DNA of 64,000 bases from CAVORB01 sp963698495 (GTDB lineage Bacteria > Pseudomonadota > Gammaproteobacteria > Chromatiales > Chromatiaceae), in the NCBI GenBank assembly GCA_963698495.1, contig CAVORB010000005.1:62001-126000 (forward strand), read 5' to 3'. Made by a program: the position numbers and the translations under genes. Numbering within the stretch: position 1 is the first letter of the stretch; each line of letters starts with the position of its first letter. Below the pieces are notes generated by a model. That model was not told where the DNA came from. It worked only from the letters and a program-made list of their open reading frames with translations, and did no database searches. Shown piece by piece: positions 30,851-38,975 of the stretch.

Positions 30851-31663
30851 TCAAACGACTAGAAACAGGATCAGAGCTCCGAGTAAAAATCGATAAATAA
30901 CAAAAGGAAACATGCTTACCTTCTCAATAAACTTGAGAAAAAAGTGTATGGTCAGGTAGGCCACGATGAACGACACCGCGGCGCCTAGCCAGAGGGAAGA
31001 CCAGTCAACCGTGTCCACGGTTCGGGCCAGATCCAGGGTCTCCAGCGCCCCGGCCATGAGGATGGTGGGGATCGAGAGCAGGAAGGAAAATCGTGACGCC
31101 GCCTTCCGGGTCAGCCCCAGGAAAAGGCCCGCGGTAATGGTGATGCCGGAGCGCGATGTCCCGGGGATGATGGCGACCGCCTGAAGCAACCCGACGAAGA
31201 GCGCGTCTCTCCACCGCACTGAGTACTCGTCTCGGACCCGCCTGCCGCGGGCATCGGCGATCCAGAGCAACAGACCGAACCCGATGGTGGTGCCCGCGAT
31301 GACGAGGGCAACGAGCCGTTCGTCCTGCCGCAGCATCTCCAGCAGGCCTTTGAGGGGAAGACCCAGGATCAGGACCGGGATGGTAGCCAGTAGGATCATC
31401 CAGCCCAGGCGCGCGTCCTCGGAATCGATGCGTCTGCTTGCCATGGAGTCGAGGACGGCGACGGTCATCGCCGCGACCTCGTGGCGGAAATAGGTCACCA
31501 CGGCGCCCAGGGTCCCCAAGTGCACAGCAACGTCGAAGGCGAGACTCTGCAGCTCGTAGCCGAACAACAGGGGTGTCAACACCAGATGACCGGAGCTGGA
31601 GATCGGGAGAAACTCGGTGAATCCCTGTACCAGTGCGAGCAGGATGATCTGGACGGTATCGAT
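30851..31663 (-). CDS. uppP: undecaprenyl-diphosphatase (non-canonical start)
   Basis: Recycles the C55 lipid carrier for peptidoglycan by dephosphorylating undecaprenyl pyrophosphate in the inner membrane. It has the active-site motifs EFLPISSSGHL near the N-terminus and IPGTSRSGITITAG in the second half, with about eight membrane helices. Conservation begins at DTVQIILLALVQG, and the codon just before it is ATC at 31663-31661, not ATG. No ATG, GTG or TTG lies nearby in frame. Starting at this ATC gives 270 residues, the normal length, with GGAG nine bases upstream. Either ATC is the start or the base is miscalled. The last 25 or so codons are AT-rich. Confidence 0.92.
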   Translation of the reverse strand: MDTVQIILLALVQGFTEFLPISSSGHLVLTPLLFGYELQSLAFDVAVHLGTLGAVVTYFRHEVAAMTVAVLDSMASRRIDSEDARLGWMILLATIPVLILGLPLKGLLEMLRQDERLVALVIAGTTIGFGLLLWIADARGRRVRDEYSVRWRDALFVGLLQAVAIIPGTSRSGITITAGLFLGLTRKAASRFSFLLSIPTILMAGALETLDLARTVDTVDWSSLWLGAAVSFIVAYLTIHFFLKFIEKVSMFPFVIYRFLLGALILFLVV

Positions 31664-31882
31664 GGCGGCGGGCTCCGTACAAAATAACGGGCGATTGTAA
31701 CAGTGGGGTGCGGGATTTGTGCGGAAGCATCGGGCGCGCGGTGGGGCGCGCGGCAACGTGGGAGTCGAGACGGGGAGGCGCACCGCCCGGCTTTCGGAAG
31801 CGGACCCCGTAAGCCTCGACGAACCTACTGAATCGCCCGTCCCGCCGCGTCGGGCGTCGACGTTCATCTGGGTAGACGCTGA

Positions 31883-32674
31883 TTATTGGCGGTCGTGACC
31901 GAAATCAGCGCGCGATGACCCGTTTCCCTGAGGCTCCGCCAGCTGCAAGGTCTGCCAACGATGAACCCCCGGTAGAGAAGCGCGCGCAACCGCGGCGATG
32001 AATCCGGGGGCGGGCAAGCAGTGGGCCACACCGAGTGCGGCAACCGATGTCGTGTTCCGGCGCCTGGACAGGCCGCGTCCATCGGCCTTGACGTCGGCCT
32101 CCAGCGCCGTCCAGGAACGGTAGAAGAGCTCCAGCCGCCGCTCTTCTGGCGCCGACGCGATCCGCTCCGCCTCGGCCTGCCGAAACATCCTCCTCGCGAT
32201 AGGAAGCAAGTCCGCGCGCGGACGTATCCGTTCGCAGTCGATGCCCACGGGGCATCCGGACGAGACGGCGACCAGGGCCATGTCATCGCTGGTCGTCATG
32301 TTGAACTCTAGGCCGGATCGCTGATCGACCAGTATTGGTTTTCCCGCTGATCCATATTCAAAAACATGCAGATGGGGGTCATTGTTCGTGTAAAAGGACA
32401 GAATCGTGCGGAGACCCGCGTGGGCGCGCACATAGCGCTCCCGATGGTGTTCCTGGCGCAAGCGCTGGGCGCGCGATCGCTCCCCCTCCGACAACAGGTG
32501 CCATTGCGTCTGCAGGGACGGACCTAGTGGACCACAATCCAGCTTCCACAGATGCAGGTCTCCGGCGCCGAGCCCCGGGGAAACGGCCACCGACCGCCAG
32601 TGCAGCACCTCTAAGGAATCGCTCAACTCCGCTCCTTCACCAACGCCGCTCTCCGGGGTGGCGGCAAGACCCAT
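31883..32674 (-). CDS. divergent 4'-phosphopantetheinyl transferase (Sfp type)
   Basis: A 263-residue Sfp-type protein expected to attach phosphopantetheine to carrier proteins of fatty-acid, polyketide or peptide assembly lines. The magnesium-site GIDCER motif and the final EADVKADGRGL are present. Two usual motifs are altered: the substrate SHSG is TTSD, and the KEA of the WxxKE motif is LEA (SWTALEADVKA). The Asp, Glu and second Lys of the core remain. No assembly-line genes lie nearby. It may be active with altered specificity, or decaying. The start is not well supported by a ribosome site. Confidence 0.78.
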   Translation of the reverse strand: MGLAATPESGVGEGAELSDSLEVLHWRSVAVSPGLGAGDLHLWKLDCGPLGPSLQTQWHLLSEGERSRAQRLRQEHHRERYVRAHAGLRTILSFYTNNDPHLHVFEYGSAGKPILVDQRSGLEFNMTTSDDMALVAVSSGCPVGIDCERIRPRADLLPIARRMFRQAEAERIASAPEERRLELFYRSWTALEADVKADGRGLSRRRNTTSVAALGVAHCLPAPGFIAAVARASLPGVHRWQTLQLAEPQGNGSSRADFGHDRQ

Positions 32675-32749
32675 CTCGCGCGATTTCCGGGTGGCCCATG
32701 ACGTTGGCGGATTCTATAATTCTCGGGCATCAGCGACGAGGTATCGAGC

Positions 32750-32959
32750 GTGGAGTCGTACGAAAAGCTGCGGTTGGAGGCGAGATTGGAGTCCCTGTGC
32801 GAAAAGGGCTGCCGCCACGTATGGCACGACATCGATGCCCTGGAGAGAGGCCAGGAACTGAAAGAAACCAAGGGCCTGAACGATACGGAGCGTCGCTGGC
32901 TCCTTGCCGAGCTGAAGCAGATCATGGCGGTTTACGGCGACCGCTGCTCAGCCGACTGA
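32750..32959 (+). CDS. small charged protein of unknown function
   Basis: A 69-residue soluble protein, rich in Glu, Arg and Leu and likely helical, with two Cys in LCEKGCRHV and a C-terminal LLAELKQIMAVYGDRC. It starts at GTG with GAGGTA eight bases upstream, and its codon use resembles its neighbours, which supports a real gene. I recognise no family with certainty. It lies between the divergent phosphopantetheinyl transferase gene and tex; no function can be assigned. Confidence 0.6.
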   Translation: MESYEKLRLEARLESLCEKGCRHVWHDIDALERGQELKETKGLNDTERRWLLAELKQIMAVYGDRCSAD

Positions 32960-33074
32960 TCCTTCCTGAATTCATCACTCTTCGGCAGTGCCGGCTCCGA
33001 CCCGCGCCGGACCCGGGCATTCGCCTGTGCATCGCTGAAGAGCACAGAGAATACAACTCAAGGAAAACAAAGAA

Positions 33075-35394
33075 GTGAAGAACATAGTTCGTACAATAAG
33101 TGAGGAGCTCAAGGTTGCTGTTCCGCAGGTTGAGGCGGCCGTCCGGCTACTCGATGAGGGAGCGACAGTGCCCTTCATCGCCCGTTACCGCAAGGAAGCG
33201 ACGGGGGGATTGGACGACGTGCAGCTGCGCGAGCTGGAGCACCGCCTCGGCTACCTGCGGGAGCTCGAGGATCGGCGGGCGACCGTCCTCAGGAGCATCG
33301 AGGAGCAAGGAAAGCTGACGAGCGAGCTTGCCGCGGAGATCCAGGCCGCGGACACCAAGCAGCGGCTGGAGGATCTCTACCTGCCGTACAAGCCGAAGCG
33401 CCGCACCAAGGCGCAGATCGCACGCGAGGCGGGGCTCGAGCCCCTGGCGATGGGTCTGCTGGAGGATCCGGCGCAGAGCCCCGAGACGCTAGCCGCCTCC
33501 TTCGTGTCCGCGGATAAGGGTGTGGCGGACAGCGATGCGGCCCTGGAGGGTGCCCGCCAGATATTGATGGAGCGGTTCGCCGAGGATGCCGCTCTCGCGG
33601 GGCGACTGCGTGACTACGTGTGGGAGAACGGCGTGCTCGTTTCCGGCCTGATCGAGGGCAAGGAGAAGGAGGGCAGCAAATTCTCCGACTACTTCGACTA
33701 CCGCGAGGCGGTCGCCAAGATCCCCTCGCACCGGGCGCTCGCGCTCTTCAGGGGACGGAATGCGGGCATTCTGGCACTCGAGCTGAAACCCGGACCCGAG
33801 GACGAGGAGGCGGACCGGATCTGCCAGCAGTTGATCGCCCGGCAATTCGGGGTCAGGGACCAGGGCCGGCCGGCGGACCCCTGGCTGCGCGAGGTGGTAC
33901 GCAAGACCTGGCGCATCAAGCTGCTGACGCGCCTCGACCTGGAGATCAAGTCACGCCTGCTGGAGGCGGCGGAATCGGAGGCCATCCGGGTCTTCGCCCG
34001 CAATCTGTCGGCGCTGCTGCTGGCCTCGCCCGCGGGGCGGCTGCCGACCATCGGGCTCGATCCGGGACTGCGCACCGGTGTCAAGGTGGCGGTGGTGGAC
34101 GCGACGGGGCGGGTGGCCGCGACGGACACCATCTACCCGCACGCCCCGCGGAATCAGTGGGATGCCGCGGTCGCCCGGCTCGCGGCGCTGGCGAAGGAGC
34201 ATGGCGCCAAGCTGGTCAGCATCGGCAACGGAACCGCCTCGCGCGAGACCGACAAGTTGGCCCGGGCGCTGATCAAGCTCCATCCCGACCTCGGTCTGCG
34301 TTCCGTTGTCGTCAGCGAGGCGGGGGCCTCCGTCTACTCGGCCTCCGAGTACGGATCCCAGGAGCTGCCGGAGCTGGACGTCTCGCTGCGTGGCGCGGTA
34401 TCCATCGCCAGGCGCCTGCAGGATCCCGCTGGCGGAGCTGGTGAAGATCGATCCCAAGTCCATTGGCGTCGGCCAGTATCAGCACGACGTCAACCAGAGC
34501 CAGCTCGCCCGCGCGCTGGAGAACGTCGTCGAGGACTGCGTGAACGCGGTCGGGGTAGATCTCAACACCGCGTCCGTGCCGCTGCTGGCGCGGGTCTCGG
34601 GCCTCAGTCGCGGACTGGCGGAGAACATCGTGCGCTATCGTGACGAGCACGGGGCGTTCCGTCGTCGCACCGGTCTGAAGGAGGTTCCGCGCCTCGGGGA
34701 CAAGACGTTTCAGTTATGCGCCGGCTTCCTGCGCGTGCCGGATGGAGAGGAGCCCCTCGACGCCTCCGCCGTGCATCCCGAGGCCTATCCGGTGGTGCGC
34801 CGAATCCTGGTCAAGGCAGGAAAGGGCATCCGCGAGCTGATCGGCGACACGGCCACCCTGCGGCGTCTCAATCCCGCCGAGCTCACCGACGACCAGTTCG
34901 GCCTGCCGACGGTCCGGGACATCCTCGCGGAGCTGGAGAAGCCCGGACGCGACCCGCGCCCGGAGTTCAGGGCCGCGGAGTTCATGGAGGGGGTGGAGAA
35001 GCTGACCGACCTCGAGCCGGGAATGGTCCTGGAGGGCACCGTCACCAACGTCACCAACTTCGGCGCATTCGTGGACATCGGTGTGCATCAGGATGGCCTG
35101 GTGCACATCTCGGCGCTCGCGGACCGCTTCGTGAAGGACCCGCATGAGGTGGTCAAGACCGGTGACCTGGTCAAGGTCAAGGTGCTCGACCTGGATCTGG
35201 AACGCCGGCGCATCGCGCTCAGCATGCGTCTCGGCGACCGGCCCGAGCCGAGGTCGCAACGTCCGGTGTCCGAGCGGCGCTCGACGCGGCCGCAGCAGCG
35301 GCGGGACGGGGCGCAGGAGCCCGCAGCCGCAGGTGGTGCTCTGGCTGCTGCCTTTTCGCGGGCACGTTCCGGCCGCGATTCCAGCCAAAAATAG
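33075..35394 (+). CDS. tex: Tex family RNA-binding transcription accessory protein (one apparent +1 frameshift)
   Basis: Nucleic-acid-binding protein with an N-terminal helix-turn-helix region, a YqgF/RNase-H-like fold (TIGLDPGLRTGVKVAVVD), helix-hairpin-helix repeats (about residues 495-560) and a C-terminal S1 domain (about 650-720, VTNVTNFGAFVDIGVHQDG). The frame breaks at 34428 inside the conserved LQDPLAELVKIDPKSIGVGQ: an extra G after GAT CCC. Removing it joins the two halves without loss and gives 772 residues, close to E. coli Tex (773). It starts at GTG. A strong hairpin follows the stop. The break is probably a sequence error. Confidence 0.9.
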
Positions 35395-35414
35395 CGGTTT
35401 CTGGACAACAAAAA

Positions 35415-35445
35415 GCCGCCGAGCCGCGCCCTGCGGCTCGGCGGC
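35415..35445 (-). terminator. intrinsic terminator between tex and the hemerythrin-like gene
   Basis: A perfect 13-bp GC-rich inverted repeat with a 5-nt loop. On the minus strand it is followed directly by a run of five T residues, so it is a classical terminator for the minus-strand hemerythrin-like gene. On the plus strand the tail is TTGCTTG, and it may also stop tex transcription, since the two genes converge on it. Confidence 0.85.
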
Positions 35446-35460
35446 TTGCTTGGGCCGAAT

Positions 35461-35907
35461 TCAGGCCGCTGCCTGGCCCGTGCCGTCGAGCTTGCGGATC
35501 AGGGGATAGAGGTGCTCGGTCTCGCGCTGGATGCGGTCCAGGACCAGATCGAACATCTCGTCGGTCTCCTTCACGAAATAGGCGTGGTCGCGGATCATGA
35601 GCTGACCATGGCGCCGTGAGCACCATTCCTTCAAGTAGTCGGCGAAGATGCGCTTGATCTCGGATGAGCCCGAGAGAAAACGGTCGGCGGTGTTCTTCAC
35701 CGTCTGATCCGGATGGGAAATCAGCCGGCCGCACAGCTCGCGGTCCACCAGCTCCATGTGCTCCTTGACCTTGCCCGAGAGATCGAAAAACAGGTCGCAG
35801 GCGGTCTGGGTGTCACACATGGAGCGGTCTTGGATCAGGTAACGGAACACGTTGGAGAGCTCCGTAATCTTGTGGTTCTGGGTGTGCAGTTCGGAAAAGG
35901 CGATCAT
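35461..35907 (-). CDS. hemerythrin-like (HHE) protein
   Basis: A 148-residue all-helical protein. Iron-site residues fit the HHE cation-binding pattern: His in FSELHTQNHKI, VKEHMELVDREL, IRDHAYFVKE and the final ETEHLYP. Such proteins bind a di-iron centre for oxygen or NO sensing, storage or iron repair. The start is placed at the ATG at 35907, preceded by GGAGG; the longer open frame to 36000 has no family support. It lies downstream of aapP on the same strand (185-bp gap) and ends at a strong terminator. Confidence 0.72.
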   Translation of the reverse strand: MIAFSELHTQNHKITELSNVFRYLIQDRSMCDTQTACDLFFDLSGKVKEHMELVDRELCGRLISHPDQTVKNTADRFLSGSSEIKRIFADYLKEWCSRRHGQLMIRDHAYFVKETDEMFDLVLDRIQRETEHLYPLIRKLDGTGQAAA

Positions 35908-36092
35908 GATCGAGTGTCCTCCAATCCTATAGTCGTCGGCCGGGCGGCTGATAAAGTAAGGGGAAAAACGCGGCGGGGGAGTGAACAACCCTTTGAGCAA
36001 TGGGTGATTTTGCTCCGCGACGAGTAAAAATTCCTCCGATGTTGGAGTCTACTAGAGTGAAGCCACGCTGTGAACGGGAAAAAAGTCCAGGT

Positions 36093-36857
36093 CTAAAGGA
36101 TCTGGCTCAGGAACAGCCTGGTGCGCTCCTGACGGGGATCGTCGAAGAAACGCTCGGGGTCGTTCTGCTCCACGATCTCTCCCTCGTCCATGAAGATCAC
36201 CCGGTCCGCGACCGTCCGCGCAAAACCCATTTCGTGCGTGACGCAGAGCATGGTCATGCCTTCCTGAGCGAGCTCGACCATCACGTCCAGCACCTCCTTG
36301 ATCATCTCCGGGTCGAGCGCGGAGGTGGGCTCGTCGAACAACATGATCCGCGGGCTCATGCAGAGGCTGCGCGCGATGGCTACCCGCTGCTGCTGGCCGC
36401 CGGATAGCTGACCGGGATACTTGTCCGCCTGCTCGGGGATGCGCACGCGGGCCAGGTATTCCATTGCGACCTTCTCGGCCTCGGCGCGCGGCATCTTGCG
36501 CACCCAGATCGGTGCCAGGCAGCAGTTCTCCAGCACCGTGAGGTGCGGGAACAGGTTGAATTGCTGAAAAACCATGCCGACCTCGCTGCGCACCCGCTCG
36601 ATGTTCTTCAGGTCCTCGCCAAGCTCGGTGCCGTCAACCACGATGCGGCCCTGCTGGTGCGACTCCAAATGATTGATGCAGCGGATCAGGGTGGATTTGC
36701 CCGAGCCCGAGGGACCGCAGATGACAATGCGCTCACCCTTGCGCACCGTCAGGTCAATGCCTTTCAGCACGTGGAAGTCTCCGAACCACTTGTGCACACC
36801 GCGCATTTCGATCATCAGCGTGTCGCCGGGCGGCTGGCGTGTTCTCTGGTTGTTCAT
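36093..36857 (-). CDS. aapP: general amino-acid ABC transporter ATP-binding protein
   Basis: ATPase of a polar/general L-amino-acid importer. Walker A is GPSGSGKST, the signature is LSGGQQQRVAIARSL, Walker B is IMLFDEPTSALDPE, and the switch His is in CVTHEMGFARTVADR. Strong likeness to GlnQ/AapP and the presence of aapJQM nearby give the assignment. The start at 36857 begins MNNQRTRQ; a later ATG at 36815 (MIEMRGVHKWFGDFHVL) is also possible. It is separated from aapM by two plus-strand genes, which is unusual for this operon. Confidence 0.9.
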   Translation of the reverse strand: MNNQRTRQPPGDTLMIEMRGVHKWFGDFHVLKGIDLTVRKGERIVICGPSGSGKSTLIRCINHLESHQQGRIVVDGTELGEDLKNIERVRSEVGMVFQQFNLFPHLTVLENCCLAPIWVRKMPRAEAEKVAMEYLARVRIPEQADKYPGQLSGGQQQRVAIARSLCMSPRIMLFDEPTSALDPEMIKEVLDVMVELAQEGMTMLCVTHEMGFARTVADRVIFMDEGEIVEQNDPERFFDDPRQERTRLFLSQIL

Positions 36858-37200
36858 CGTAGGCTGAAACCACTTGCCGGTCTCACGGGCGTCCGAGGCC
36901 CGGGCCGCGTTCGCGATTGGCCCCCATCCGGACGGGGCTTCCCTTGGAATACTGGGGAACGCACGCTCGTCTGGCAACCTTACGGGCATATCCGATCATG
37001 CGCGCCGGGCGGATCGCGGAGACCAGATGACCGGCCGTTTGGCGGACAGGGTAATCGGGCGCTCGCCCAGCTTGACCGCAGAGATCATCATGATCGAGAG
37101 AGATCGAGACGATCCAAAAATTTCGCTGTACAGGGAATACCCCTAGCCCTCAAGTTTCGCGCCGCGGGATGTTCCGCGCTCCATCTACCCGAGTGCCCCA

Positions 37201-37476
37201 ATGATGAACAAATTCGCTTTGGCTTTAGTGGCTGCGGCCCTTGCCGTTCCGACGGTTTCCTTCGCCGAATCCCCGGTCTGGCCGGCGGGCGCGCAGGACA
37301 AGAACGACGAGCGCGTTCTCGCCTTCTACGGCGGTATGTGCACCAACTGGGCGGACGAGCACGGTCTGGCCGGCGATGAGCGTGAAGCCTTCCTGACCAA
37401 GTGCCGGACAGACGCCCCTGCCGTATACCCCGTGGGATATGCCGAGGGCGACGGAGGTGGCGGCGGCGACGAGTAA
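37201..37476 (+). CDS. small exported protein of unknown function
   Basis: A 91-residue protein with a clear Sec signal peptide (KFALALVAAALAVPTVSFAES, cleavage near residue 22) and a short mature region with two Cys (GGMCTNWAD and LTKCRTD) that could form a disulfide. The tail is Gly/Glu-rich. No ribosome site stands out ahead of the double ATG, but the signal peptide and codon bias support expression. No family recognised. It lies between aapP and the cation antiporter, on the opposite strand to aapP. Confidence 0.6.
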   Translation: MMNKFALALVAAALAVPTVSFAESPVWPAGAQDKNDERVLAFYGGMCTNWADEHGLAGDEREAFLTKCRTDAPAVYPVGYAEGDGGGGGDE

Positions 37477-37858
37477 CCGCCACCGGGATTCGAGCGCGGC
37501 GCGCTGGTGGAATGCATCCGTGCATTCGCCAGCGGCCGAGGTCGAGCGCATCCACGGCGGTTTCTCCGCTGGTTAGATTTCCGACGTGCCACCGGCGTCT
37601 CGCGGTGGCGTTGTAGGCGCGGGGTTCTCGAGCCCTCGCGTCCGATGGTCCTCCGCAACCCCGCCACCGAAACCAGCCGCGCATCGCGGATGGGTTTTCG
37701 GTTCTCGTAAGTATTTTTCCCTCCTGTCACCTGTTGATTCTCGATTCCGGACCACTACACTCCACCATCAATCCATGGTGGACCGAGGTCCGCGTGCCGC
37801 GGAACCTCGGACCCCTTTCGCTTCGATCCCAGTCGGTTCTCCCTGAGGTTCTCTCTCC
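37477..37858. other. 382-bp hairpin-rich intergenic region ahead of the cation antiporter
   Basis: No gene is seen. Four inverted repeats can be drawn on the plus strand: one near 37588-37610 (GCCACCG paired with CGGTGGC), one at 37667-37701 (outer CCGAAA/TTTCGG, inner CCGCG/CGCGG with a 3-nt loop), one at 37762-37781 (CCACCAT, 6-nt loop, ATGGTGG) and one at about 37783-37810 (12-bp stem with one bulged base). A T-run follows the second after about 13 nt. The whole could be a structured leader or a small RNA gene. Confidence 0.35.
37762..37810 (+). promoter_or_regulatory. tandem hairpins 49 bp upstream of the Ca2+/cation antiporter start
   Basis: Two adjacent stem-loops: a perfect 7-bp stem with a 6-nt loop, then a 12-bp stem (CCGAGGTCCGCG with its complement) with a 3-nt loop and one bulge. 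No T-run follows, so this is not a simple terminator. The distance to the antiporter start would allow a role in the leader RNA. Confidence 0.4.
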
Positions 37859-38944
37859 ATGCACGAGTTCGCTGTTCACGCGGCCGGTGTGGCCGCCGGT
37901 CTGATCGTGCTCATCGCGGGGGGCGAGTCCCTGGTGCGTGGCGCGGCGGCGCTGGCGACGGCGCTTCGCATCAGTCCCCTGGTGATCGGGCTCACGGTCG
38001 TCGCCTTCGGCACCAGCGCTCCTGAGCTCGCGGTGAGTGTGAAGGCGGCGCACGCTGGCAGCGGCGATCTGGCGCTCGGGAACGTGGTGGGGAGCAACAT
38101 CGCCAACGTCCTCCTCATTCTGGGGCTGTCGGCCTTGCTCGCACCGCTGGCCGTGTCGAGCCAGCTCGTCCGCTTCGATGTGCCACTGGTCGTCGCGGTC
38201 TCGGTCCTGATGCTGCTGATGGGGCTGGACGGTGCCATCGGGGTCTGGGACGGAGCGCTGCTGCTCGGCTTGCTCGGCGGTTACACCGTCTGGTCGTTCC
38301 GGCAGGGTCGTGCGGAGGCCGCTGCCAATGAGCCGTCTCAGGCCGCCGGGTCCGGGGTTGGTGAGAGCGCGCGGCAATTGGCTATTCAGCTTGTCTTGAT
38401 CGCGGCCGGGCTGGGTCTCTTGTGGCTCGGAGCCCGTTGGCTCGTGGACGGAGCGGTTGGGATCGCCGGTCTCCTCGGTGTGCAGGAGCTGGTCGTCGGA
38501 TTGACCGTGGTCGCGATTGGCACCTCCCTGCCGGAATTGATCACCTCTTTGCTCGCCGTGCGCCGCGGCCAGCGCGATCTCGCGGTTGGAAACGTCGTTG
38601 GCAGCAACCTGTTCAACATCCTCGGCGTATTGGGGTTGGCCAGCTTGGTGGCTCCAGAGGGCGTGCCGGTTTCCACCGCTGCCCTGGCGCTGGACTTGCC
38701 CATCATGATCGCGGTGGCCGTCGCCTGCCTGCCGATATTTTTCACGGGTTACCGGATCGAACGCTGGGAGGGAGGGCTGTTCGTCTTCTACTACCTGGCT
38801 TACGTCAGCTACCTGGTGATGGACGCTACCGAACATGCCGGGAGCGAGGATCTCGCTTTCGTCATGGTCGCATTCGTCATTCCGCTCACGATCCTGACCC
38901 TAGCGGTGTGCACCCTGCGCGCGCTGCGCGCGCGGCTCCCTTGA
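37859..38944 (+). CDS. calcium/sodium (cation) antiporter of the CaCA family, YrbG-like
   Basis: A 361-residue, about ten-helix exchanger with the two inverted alpha repeats: GTSAPELAVSV with GNVVGSNIANVLL in the first half, and GTSLPELITSL with GNVVGSNLFNILG in the second. The acidic residues in GTSxPEL form the ion site. Related bacterial proteins exchange Ca2+ or K+ for Na+ or H+. It is alone on the plus strand, convergent with aapM (31-bp gap), and sits inside what is otherwise the aap transporter locus. A start-proximal leader contains tandem hairpins. Confidence 0.93.
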   Translation: MHEFAVHAAGVAAGLIVLIAGGESLVRGAAALATALRISPLVIGLTVVAFGTSAPELAVSVKAAHAGSGDLALGNVVGSNIANVLLILGLSALLAPLAVSSQLVRFDVPLVVAVSVLMLLMGLDGAIGVWDGALLLGLLGGYTVWSFRQGRAEAAANEPSQAAGSGVGESARQLAIQLVLIAAGLGLLWLGARWLVDGAVGIAGLLGVQELVVGLTVVAIGTSLPELITSLLAVRRGQRDLAVGNVVGSNLFNILGVLGLASLVAPEGVPVSTAALALDLPIMIAVAVACLPIFFTGYRIERWEGGLFVFYYLAYVSYLVMDATEHAGSEDLAFVMVAFVIPLTILTLAVCTLRALRARLP

Positions 38945-38975
38945 CGGCAGCTTTGTGATTGCTCGGCCTGGGGCG

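Noticed and set aside
31664..31867. Longer UppP from the ATG at 31867
   Set aside because: It would add about 68 non-conserved polar and Arg/Pro-rich residues before the first helix, making the protein far longer than the family.
37600..37858. yybP-ykoY manganese riboswitch before the cation antiporter
   Set aside because: Hairpins exist, but the conserved internal-loop sequences of that class are not visible.
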